This document shows, piece after piece, positions 47,101 to 64,000 of a stretch of DNA of 64,000 nt. The first letter of the stretch is position 1. Each line of letters begins with the position of its first letter. Position numbers and translations under genes: made by a program. The stretch is from assembly GCA_008933995.1 (NCBI GenBank), contig WARS01000071.1, positions 440,001 through 504,000 on the forward strand. Reading direction: 5' to 3'. The stretch comes from Datnioides undecimradiatus. Taxonomy: Eukaryota > Chordata > Actinopteri > Lobotiformes > Datnioididae. The notes under the pieces were generated by a model. That model saw nothing but the letters and a program-made list of their open reading frames with translations. It was not told where the DNA came from and searched no databases.

Positions 47101-47560
47101 TGACTGTCTGTCTCTCTGCCTGTCTGTCTGCCTGTCAGCAGAGCTTTGCCTCAGAGATGAACAGCCTCGTTGCTCTCCATGAGCTCTACAAGTACATCAA
47201 CAAATATTACGACCAGGTAACACAGACACAAACTGTCTCTCTCTCTCTCTGTTCCTGTCTCTCTCTCTGCCTCTCTCTCCATATATTGCTGTTTTCTCCT
47301 TGTTTCCACCTGTCTCTCTGTCCTACCTCTGTCCTCCTCTCTCTTGCTCTCACTTCTCCCTCTTGCCCCTCTCTCTATCAAATGTATCCCATGTATCTCC
47401 CTGTCTCACCTGTCTCTCTGTCTCACCTGTTTTTCTGTCTCCACCTGTCTGTCAGATCATCATGTCTCTGGAGGAGGACAGCTCAGGTCAGAAGATGCAG
47501 TTGGCCTATCGGCTGCAGCAGGTCGCCGCCCTGGTGGAGAACAAGGTCACTGACCTCTGA
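31606..47560 (+). CDS. plxnb3: plexin B3 (semaphorin receptor)
   Basis: Class B plexins are cell-surface semaphorin receptors with an intracellular Ras/Rap GAP; mammalian plexin-B3 binds Sema5A. Thirty-eight coding exons join with matching phases: 31590-32018 (ATG 31606), 32925-33657, 34520-34699, 36150-36278, 36489-36589, 36693-36825, 37001-37160, 37235-37343, 38219-38327, 38412-38528, 38611-38724, 39397-39481, 39609-39778, 39879-40030, 40124-40229, 40481-40617, 41302-41478, 41566-41731, 41943-42074, 42237-42341, 42438-42599, 42827-42978, 43055-43155, 43498-43715, 43833-44011, 44426-44492, 44600-44746, 44983-45063, 45145-45223, 45349-45452, 45616-45703, 45922-46088, 46183-46343, 46417-46564, 46663-46727, 46896-46971, 47139-47216, 47456-47560. 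The 5706 bases give 1901 residues, against 1909 recalled for human PLXNB3. B3 rather than B1 or B2 follows from that length and from the abcd1/srpk3 neighbours. No disabling change was seen. Confidence 0.95.
32150..32880 (+). repeat. GTTAGCCTGTTAGCGTAGTG minisatellite
   Basis: A degenerate array in plxnb3 intron 2 sharpens toward its 3' end into units near 38-44 bases, each with TAACATCAGGTTAGCCTGTT and GCGTAGTGTTAGTCC. It starts as loose TTAGCATCATG words. It stops just before the acceptor at 32923-32924. Confidence 0.88.
33658..34519 (+). other. plxnb3 intron 3
   Basis: This intron holds CA runs (33668-33680, 33930-33952, 34190-34277) and no recognisable element. The acceptor ATGTGTAAG lacks a good pyrimidine tract but is required by frame and homology. 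Confidence 0.6.
34700..36149 (+). other. plxnb3 intron 4
   Basis: It contains a TTTATGCTAAGCTAAGCTAA repeat (about 34910-35070), GT runs (35405-35434, 35597-35620), a CA run (35697-35747), and a short GGATCAGGATCAGGA repeat (35837-35925). No coding exon was seen. Confidence 0.6.
34905..35075 (+). repeat. GCTAAGCTAACTGTTTCCC repeat
   Basis: Three or more copies of a unit of about 50-60 bases contain GTCTTTATGCTAAGCTAA and CTGTTTCCC. A related copy lies at 53607-53695 in a srpk3 intron, and the sequence resembles a dispersed fish repeat. Confidence 0.75.
36489..36825 (+). CDS. plxnb3: plxnb3 first PSI domain exons
   Basis: Exons 36489-36589 and 36693-36825 encode residues about 486-563. The cysteine-rich PSI pattern is clear: [20 protein letters not shown], then [13 protein letters not shown]. 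This small disulfide domain positions the sema propeller on the stalk. Confidence 0.93.
37001..39778 (+). CDS. plxnb3: plxnb3 stalk exons with PSI domains 2 and 3
   Basis: Seven exons: 37001-37160, 37235-37343, 38219-38327, 38412-38528, 38611-38724, 39397-39481 and 39609-39778 (residues about 564-851). PSI 2 reads [23 protein letters not shown] 3 reads [20 protein letters not shown]. The exon at 39397 could instead start at 39391, because both acceptors keep the frame. Confidence 0.9.
37414..38160 (+). mobile_element. interspersed repeat, probable abundant teleost family
   Basis: It begins TTCAATTCAATTCAGTTCAG, then TTTATTTATAACACACCAAT and CACAAGTCATCTCAGGGCTC. It continues through CACCTGGAGACAGAGG and a long GGGAGAGAGAGAG tract to CACAGCACTAGGGGAGAG. 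I recognise this as a repeat very common in fish genomes but will not assign a family name. It fills most of plxnb3 intron 9. No ORF is intact. Confidence 0.65.
38725..39396 (+). other. plxnb3 intron 12
   Basis: This 672-base intron is complex sequence without microsatellites, which is unusual for this gene. No recognisable element was found. Confidence 0.5.
39879..42599 (+). CDS. plxnb3: plxnb3 IPT domains and convertase site
   Basis: Eight exons: 39879-40030, 40124-40229, 40481-40617, 41302-41478, 41566-41731, 41943-42074, 42237-42341 and 42438-42599 (residues about 852-1230). Immunoglobulin-like IPT repeats start with [40 protein letters not shown], and [21 protein letters not shown] run KRRRR at residues 1075-1079 fits furin-type cleavage known for class B plexins. 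Confidence 0.92.
40625..41112 (+). repeat. (TTACAG)-based minisatellite
   Basis: About 490 bases of six-base words (TTACAG, TTACAC, TCACAG, CTGCAG) fill plxnb3 intron 17 right after the donor. The period of six keeps one frame open, giving a spurious Thr/Val/Tyr/Ser ORF. Confidence 0.9.
42827..43155 (+). CDS. plxnb3: plxnb3 transmembrane and juxtamembrane exons
   Basis: Exon 42827-42978 ends in the single membrane span: [19 protein letters not shown], residues about 1258-1280. Exon 43055-43155 gives the cytosolic juxtamembrane helix [20 protein letters not shown]. Confidence 0.94.
43156..43497 (+). repeat. CA-rich repeat with CTCTTGATAGGT units
   Basis: Blocks of CA are separated by ACCTCTCGACAGGT or ACCTCTTGATAGGT words at 20-60-base spacing. 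Several such words create cryptic AG|GT splice-like dinucleotides inside plxnb3 intron 24. Confidence 0.85.
43498..44746 (+). CDS. plxnb3: plxnb3 RasGAP domain, N-terminal half
   Basis: Exons 43498-43715, 43833-44011, 44426-44492 and 44600-44746 (residues about 1315-1518). Key blocks are [49 protein letters not shown] and [19 protein letters not shown]. Arg 1446-1447 correspond to the first catalytic arginine pair of the plexin GAP domain. Confidence 0.95.
44100..44425 (+). repeat. CTGT/CCTG tetranucleotide array
   Basis: About 320 bases of CTGT, CCTG and CTGA units fill plxnb3 intron 26 and run into the acceptor TGTTCAG of the next exon. Confidence 0.92.
44983..46088 (+). CDS. plxnb3: plxnb3 Rho GTPase-binding domain exons
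   Basis: Exons 44983-45063, 45145-45223, 45349-45452, 45616-45703 and 45922-46088 (residues about 1519-1691). This ubiquitin-like insert splits the GAP domain and binds Rac/Rnd-type GTPases in class B plexins. Conserved blocks are [55 protein letters not shown] and [19 protein letters not shown]. Confidence 0.94.
46183..47560 (+). CDS. plxnb3: plxnb3 RasGAP C-terminal half and PDZ ligand
   Basis: Exons 46183-46343, 46417-46564, 46663-46727, 46896-46971, 47139-47216 and 47456-47560 (residues about 1692-1901). [31 protein letters not shown] (catalytic Arg 1749 in LPLRFW) and [15 protein letters not shown] are diagnostic. The protein ends VTDL, the class B plexin PDZ ligand that recruits RhoGEFs such as PDZ-RhoGEF/LARG. 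Stop TGA is at 47558-47560. Confidence 0.95.
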
Positions 47561-47728
47561 TGACCTCTGACCCCATCAACCACCAAACAGGAAGCGATGC
47601 CCTCTGATGCCATGACCCTGAAGACACTCTGCTGAGGAAGAGGACGATGAAGACGCTTCCTGTTGAACGTCCTCAGCAGCTTTGAGAGACTGAAAAAATC
47701 ATTGGACAATTAACACACTGTCTTCCTG

Positions 47729-47781
<53 letters not shown>

Positions 47782-50462
47782 ATTTGAGGTTTTTATAGTC
47801 AGACTCAGGAGATCCCAGTTCATTATGTTCCTTCAGTCTGCAGCGACAAAGTAAACTGAGCCCGACAATCTAACCAATCAGATCAGGGAACATCATCTGC
47901 TGCCTTGCACTACATTTCCCACAGTTCCCTGCTGCTCTGCTGTCTGTGTGGAGTCAAAAAGCACAATTGTAAATGGTCTCTACTTTGATCAGGTGTATTA
48001 ACGATTGACCTGCTGATCTCAGACATGCTGGATGCTTGTTATCAACAAAATAGCTGAAAATGTTTTTGCCTTTTCTTCTGAAACCAGCACAACTCTGCAC
48101 ATCTGGAGCTTTAACGAACCCAAACGACGGGAGATTAACCAACGCAATAATCAGGGAGTGTTTCCTTGAACACATTTTCAGGGTGATTCCTGTTTCCTTC
48201 ATCACAGCAGAGGCCTGTGTTTCCAGTTCAGACTAAATGTTCAGCTGAACTCAACCCCGAACAACCTCAGGACCACACCTGTTCCTGGTCTTAACAGTCT
48301 TCCTTAGTCCTGAGTCTAGTCCAGATTGACTCCTCAGGATCCTTATGTTTAAAAAGATACCAGTCTAAATGTGTTGGAGGTCTTCACAGGTCAACCTGGT
48401 CCGTATTGACTCTGTCCATCCCAGGGTGCACTGCTCCCCAGATTTATCTGGCACGTACTGGGAACAGATGGAGGATCCCTGGGTAATGAGATCACAATCT
48501 AGCTAATCTAACATGCTAACTAGCTTCAGTGGAAATATACATTTCTTTACGAACAGCCAGGTCCTGAAAACTAATTATTGACTGACTGCTGAAAAGCTGG
48601 AAAACAGAAGGAAACATGAATCCCCCTGAAAATCAAGATTAAGTGAAACATGCTGAACGTGCTGAACGAACAAAGAGCTGATAGATCATAAAATCAATCT
48701 GCAATGAGGGAGGGGGGGGGTTACACTGTGTGTGAGTGTGTGTGAGTGTGTGTGCGTGTGTGTGCGTGCGCCCGCTTGCGTGTGTTAGCTAGTTACTAAC
48801 TTATTACGTGTACATACTGCCAGACCTATTTATACCTATTTATCCCAGCTGTGCCTTCACCCTTGCAGCTAGGTGGTGCTGTCTGCCTGTTCCGATGGCA
48901 GCCATATTGATCAGTGTTCCCAGTGCATCATGGGAAGATAAATTAATTTTAATGTTTAACTTTTATTGAACCATGGAGGGAAGACAACGACGACGTGCAC
49001 AAACCTGAAATTATCATGTACAGACACCCAGACATCTCAGACTGAAGCGAACAGAGTCCTGAGTCCCACAGATCAAACACACAGGTTCATGATTCACTGC
49101 AGAACAACCTGCTGCAAATCAGTCAGTCAACATGCAAGTGCTGCTTTGTTTAGCTAGCTACAGATAGCTGGAGTTGCAGCTACGCTAGGTGTTTGTATGG
49201 CCCTGTAACGGATGTTTTGTCAGCTGTAATAATGTTAGCTTGTGTGTTTAACTTTAAAGTTACATTAAAATGGCCAACATAACATTATGCTAGGTGTTAT
49301 TAGCCACCTGTTTGTTGCTGGTCTGACACAGATAATGTCTTTACAGTTAGCGCTTACTGATTGTTGTCTTAAACAGGTTAAACCTGTGTGACATCAGTGA
49401 ATAAACAGGACGTTGTATCACATCAGCGACACGTCCTACAGGTGTGTAGCTGTTTATTTCGATGCTGTTGAGCAACAAACCTTTGGCTACCAACAGGTAG
49501 CACATCCCTGAATATTAGCTTCTTTTGCATTTGCACAGCAGCGTGTTATTTTGTTTGACTCTGACATGACTTGTGTAGACCCTCTGTCAGAGGCGGAATC
49601 CAAATATCTGAACTCACGAGCTGCACTGCATCTGTTCTGAAACAAAGCAGCTGGGTTTTGTTGGAGTGTGTGGAGCATGTGTGATGTGAGGATGTGAATA
49701 TACTCTCAGTGTTAAAGGGAAACATTCAGTGTTCATATCCATCTCACCGCGTCTCAGTATTTTGCACAAAACTGCCTGAAAGAACAAACTGTCCAGACTG
49801 AAACTCAACAGAACCAAGTCAGGTCTGAAGCCTTGGCTCAGAGCTAATGCGTGGTCATCATCAAGGACTCTGCAGATCCAGAGGCTGGAGGTTTGGATTC
49901 AGCCTGGAGATCCTCAGCTGTGTGTTTTCTCTGTGTGAAGATTCAGTGTGTGTGAAAGATCATGTCAGATTTCATTTAGTCTGATCATGCAGACCTGCTG
50001 TCAACCACAAAGTTGCACAGGATACTTCCTGGACTCTGCACCATCTACTTCTTGGACTGATCTGGACTCTCCTGACAGGATACTTCAGGTCTCCTGCTGT
50101 ATGTTTTCCAGTGTAAATGGACTCTGACTGAGACTGAACCCATCAGGCAATAACTCTCTGACTGTCAGTGGTCTCGTCTGCTGCTGACCTGTAACAGTTG
50201 ACAGATTTTGTTATAAAGCGAGATGTTTGTTGAATGATCCTCCTGATGACTGATCGCAGCTTCTGTACTTTTCTTCTTCGTCTGATAATATTTCTGATTA
50301 TCGCTGTTTAATGTGAATGTCTCTCCTCTGTGTTTTTGCCTTGTGCGTTTATTGAGCCTGTGTTTGACCTGTAGCTGTAGTTCTCTGACCACATTAGATT
50401 CTGCATGCATGTGATGATGATTATGAAGATTTATGGTGCTTCTTCAAGATTTTTTTTCCTTA

Positions 50463-50468
50463 AATAAA
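50463..50468 (+). terminator. candidate plxnb3 polyadenylation signal
   Basis: An AATAAA hexamer lies after a T-rich stretch. Confidence 0.4.
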
Positions 50469-50883
50469 GATGAGAGGCGGAGCTTAAACTCTGCCGCGGC
50501 ACTGATGTATGTAAGTGGGGGAGGAAGGTTTGACCTTTGACCTCCTGATCTGTGTACAGTTTTCTAATCCTGTGGGACATGATGAAACAGATTCTCAGCT
50601 CTGATTGGTCGAGCTCTGTTTGTTACTGAAACAGTTTTCTACAAGGGAATAAAAACTTTAAAGGGTTTGTATAAAATAAATCCAGGATTTGTTGTAATGA
50701 AGCACAGACTGCTTTCCTACTGACTGTGTACAGTTTGCTAACAGTGTATAAATGTGCCTGTAAATACCTGTCTGAAGATGTAATGATGACGATGATGATG
50801 ATGAAGGCAAGTTGTTTTCTGCAATGGAAATGTGTTTTTACTGTTATGAGGCAGGAGGCCAAACACAATTTTTATCATGTAAA

Positions 50884-50889
50884 AATAAA
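50884..50889 (+). terminator. candidate distal plxnb3 polyadenylation signal
   Basis: AATAAA is followed by TTATAATTTT and GTTTTCTGTCTG, a GT/T-rich downstream element. Another AATAAA lies at 50974. Confidence 0.5.
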
Positions 50890-50979
50890 GTTATAATTTT
50901 AACAGTTTTCTGTCTGATGATGTGTCCTGCTGTGTTTTATATCATTTTAAGTGTTTTAATACTGAGTTAGAACAATAAA

Positions 50980-51360
50980 GTGAAATTGATATTTAAAGAA
51001 GAAATTTACCTCACAAAACATAAAACCACACAAACGATTTATACATTCATATATTTTGTAAATTAATCTTAATTGTGCTCGCTAGAAAAGCTAAAAACTT
51101 GTGCAAACATGATTAACACACCTCGTCTTACTGGACCCATACTGCTCTGCACACATCCCCACCGACCCCTTAAACACTGATTTAAAAAAAAATTTATTTG
51201 TAGTTTTTCAGTTAACAAAACAAAAAATTACTCTTCCCTCTAAGACAGCATCACAAAAGCCCTGAGGTCTTTACCCTTTGCCCCCATGCCACCCCGGTAC
51301 GCCCCCAATCCTAACTGTTAGAGATCCGCCACTGGTCCCGGTTTGGGTCCAATCTCAGCG
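50980..51360. other. plxnb3-srpk3 intergenic spacer
   Basis: This is AT-rich sequence without genes that gives way to a CpG-rich region at about 51360. Confidence 0.5.
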
Positions 51361-51383
51361 TGGCTGGTCTCTGCGCATGCGCA

Positions 51384-51841
51384 AACCTCGGTGTCCGGTG
51401 TCATACTGTCTGCAGCTGTTGAGACCATGAACGGTAGCACCGAAGCAGCGGAGAAAACACACCCATATTAAACGAGTGGACCCGGCACAGAACCGGTACA
51501 GAGGCAGTGCTGTCCGGGCCGAACTGCAGAGAGAACCGCTGATCTGAACCTGGAGCTAACGGAGCTAACGGATCGTCAGCTGATATCCACGTTAACGGGG
51601 CTAACGGGCTGACTGACAGGCCACTGGCTCATGCTCAACACGCTGCACTGACGCGTTCTGACCCGTTCTGACCCGGGTCATTGTCTAAACCACCTGCTGA
51701 CGGACCGTCTCCGGGTTTCATCCACAGTTCGTAATAACACTCAGCCGGCTAACGGAGGCTAACTAGCTAGCTGCCAGTGCTCCGTCAGAAGAACTGGGAT
51801 AGTGTCTCTGACCCGGTTCTGCGTGAGGACCGGGAACCAGG

Positions 51842-51851
<10 letters not shown>
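51384..51851 (+). other. srpk3: srpk3 exon 1: 5'UTR and first codons
   Basis: The start ATG at 51842 has A at -3. Only ten coding bases (M-L-I plus one base) precede donor GTAAAG at 51852. This tiny coding portion splices in phase to the exon at 52308. Two short upstream ORFs (51427-51471 and 51631-51651) fall in the presumed 5'UTR. The transcription start is approximate. Confidence 0.55.
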
Positions 51852-62101
<10,250 letters not shown>

Positions 62102-63613
62102 ACACACACACTGAGACACACTGATATATAGACATAAATAAACACACACTGGGACATAAACACTGATATACACACACACAAAAACATGTGATACACACTC
62201 TGATATAAACACACACTGTCACACACAAACACACACACACACACACACACTGTGGTTGAGGAGTGTTAGAAGTGTCTGACAGTGTCGAGTTCAAGGGTTG
62301 TAGGAAATGATCTCCTCAACTGTCTGACAGCTGTCTGTGCTGATTCCTAAACTGATTAAGCTGATTAAATAATTGATTGATTGATTGATTGATTGGCTGT
62401 GCAGGTGAAGAGTCTCACAGAGGCTGAATCCAAACGTCCGACTTATAACTGAGGCCTCGTGGAGTCAGTCTGTCTGGATGGTGATGCGTTCACTGTCGTC
62501 ACGCTCAGTCTGTGGATCTGTGTTCTTGTTTAACCTGTGTGCTGACTCTGGTGTCCAGGGTTCAACGTTCAGCCCCTGTTGTGTCTAAATCACATAAATG
62601 ATCCTTCATATTTTACTAAACTGCTACAGATATATAGGATTACAGTTCTTTAATGTCACAGAAAGCTGAATATAATGAACTGTGTCATGTTTAGGTTTAA
62701 CACCTGTGGGCAGGTGTGTCAGGGTCTAAACACCTGATGCCGCCCAGAGCAAAGAAGCAGCGACCAGCACCGAGAAGTCTGAGAGCAATTTATTAATATT
62801 CCTCTAATTTATACAGAAAGTTTTAGTGTTTCTGTCAACATGACTTCCTGTCTGTCGCTCTGACTTCCTGTTGTTTGGTGTCCAGATTCACTGGCTCCTA
62901 CTGAAATCTGTATTCCACAGCATGAATGTGACACCTTTTCCAGTTCTTATAGAAACTGTGTTTGCACTGATCCTCTGCAGACTCCATCACTGTGGCTGTT
63001 ACAGGTACACACTCCTACAACGTGCACAGGCGTATAAGCATTTGGATTCAGCCTCCATCGTCGCCTCCCTGTTGACCTTTGACCTCCAACATGTCGCCTG
63101 CTGTGTGTGTGCAGGGCTCAGCTTCCTCCGTCGAGCGTCAGCGAGTTTCCTCCCGTTTTAAACTCGTTTTTCTGCTCGTTTCTTTTTTGCTTCTGTGACT
63201 TTATTCAATTTTCAGTTTTTCTGCAGAATTAAATTTATATTTGACTGCTGAAATATTTATGAAACCTTATTGATTATTGATCAGAGACTTCTAAGACTCC
63301 TGAACCTCCCTGATGATGAGCTTTGGTTTAGATGAGCACACTGTAGCGACCCTCTCACTGACTCCGATGACAGTATTGATCGTATTGATGACAGTATTGA
63401 TCTCTGTAGCTCCAAGTGAAAGTGAGTCATCCTCAGATGACCCTCGACCTCTCACCTGTTTCTATGTTCATATAATAAATAGTGCCTTGAAAATGATCCC
63501 TGACCCCGACCCCTCCTGCCTGTCACAGTGACATCACCAGTGACATCACCAGAGAAGTAGTTTTTTTTCTACATGTGTCTGTCTGTGTGGAATGTTTCTT
63601 CTGTGAAAATAAA
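62102..63613 (+). other. srpk3 3'UTR and flank
   Basis: No ORF is supported. It contains CA runs (62230-62250) and an (ATTG)n run (62372-62396). AATAAA at 62137 is only 36 bases past the stop; AATAAA at 63608-63613 is a better-placed signal for a 3'UTR of about 1.5 kb. Confidence 0.5.
63608..63613 (+). terminator. candidate srpk3 polyadenylation signal
   Basis: AATAAA sits in GAAAATAAAGATG, followed within 30 bases by CTTCCTGTGAGTTG, a GT-containing downstream element. Confidence 0.5.
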
Positions 63614-63664
63614 GATGTATGAAAGCTTCTCGCTTCCTGTGAGTTGATACGCGAAACTTGTAGC

Positions 63665-64000
63665 AATTAGCATATCTCATATAGAATATGTCATTGTATG
63701 ACAAAGTATTGTATGATGTATCATAGTATATGTCATTATATAGAGTGACTTGCCATAGTATAGTACAGATCACAGTATAGTATGACTTGTAGTAGAGTAC
63801 AGGTCATCATGTAATATGACGTGTCATAGTATAGTATGACATGATGATATAGTACAGGTCATAGTATAGTATGACGTGGTGGTATAGTACAGGTCATGGT
63901 ATAATACAGGACATAGTATAGTATAGAATGACTTGTCATAGTATAGTACAGGTCATAGTATAGCGTGACTTCTCAGGTCATAGTATATTACAGGTCATAG
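63665..64000 (+). repeat. CATAGTATAGTA tandem array at window end
   Basis: Degenerate units of about 18-35 bases combine CATAGTATAGTA with CAGGTCATAG or TGACTTGTC. The array runs off the right edge, so its full length is unknown. Confidence 0.85.

Larger units (their letters stand above)
47561..50889 (+). other. probable plxnb3 3'UTR and flank
   Basis: About 3.3 kb without a credible ORF follows the plxnb3 stop. A GT run lies at 47733-47773. AATAAA hexamers occur at 49400, 50463 and 50884. The transcript end is not determinable by eye, but the cluster near 50.46-50.89 kb suggests a long 3'UTR. Confidence 0.5.

Noticed and set aside
63313..63531. 72-codon ORF downstream of srpk3
   Set aside because: It shows no homology that I recognise and lies in the probable 3'UTR.

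Overview
This window is nuclear genomic DNA from a vertebrate, most likely a ray-finned (teleost) fish. The evidence is short GT..AG introns around well-conserved vertebrate exons, a very high load of CA/GT, CT and CTGT-type simple repeats, and fragments that resemble dispersed teleost repeats. No prokaryotic, viral or organellar gene was seen. All three genes are on the + strand, in the order abcd1 - plxnb3 - srpk3. That matches human Xq28 (ABCD1, PLXNB3, SRPK3), so this is conserved synteny. I predicted the exons by eye from splice sites, reading-frame continuity and remembered protein families.

Layout. (1) 1-3722: the last six coding exons of abcd1, a peroxisomal very-long-chain acyl-CoA ABC transporter; they encode most of the nucleotide-binding domain, and earlier exons lie upstream of the window. 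(2) 3723-5090: intergenic DNA with a frameshifted LINE remnant. (3) 5090-5660: a CpG-rich island with a probable non-coding first exon of plxnb3. (4) 5274-31589: a first intron of about 26 kb, gene-poor and packed with micro- and minisatellites; it also holds a 736-bp hAT-like MITE with clear terminal inverted repeats and a perfect 20-bp hairpin. (5) 31590-47560: 38 coding exons of plxnb3 that join in frame into a predicted 1901-residue class B plexin (signal peptide, sema, PSI and IPT domains, furin-like site, one membrane span, split RasGAP domain with inserted Rho-binding domain, C-terminal VTDL). (6) 47561-51370: probable long plxnb3 3'UTR and intergenic DNA. (7) 51370-62101: CpG-rich promoter and 17 coding exons of srpk3, an SR-protein kinase, predicted at 848 residues. 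One 938-base exon adds about 310 Pro/Ser/Thr-rich residues not found in human SRPK3. (8) 62102-64000: srpk3 3'UTR, then a TAGTATAG-type tandem array running off the window.

The genes do not form a pathway: one is a lipid transporter, one an axon-guidance receptor and one a splicing kinase. Their proximity reflects old chromosomal linkage. I found no undescribed multi-gene system. The most useful leads are the srpk3 N-terminal extension, an extra intron in the last part of abcd1, the hAT-like MITE, the short perfect hairpin, and the repeated use of CTGT/CCTG arrays as the pyrimidine tracts of plxnb3 splice acceptors.
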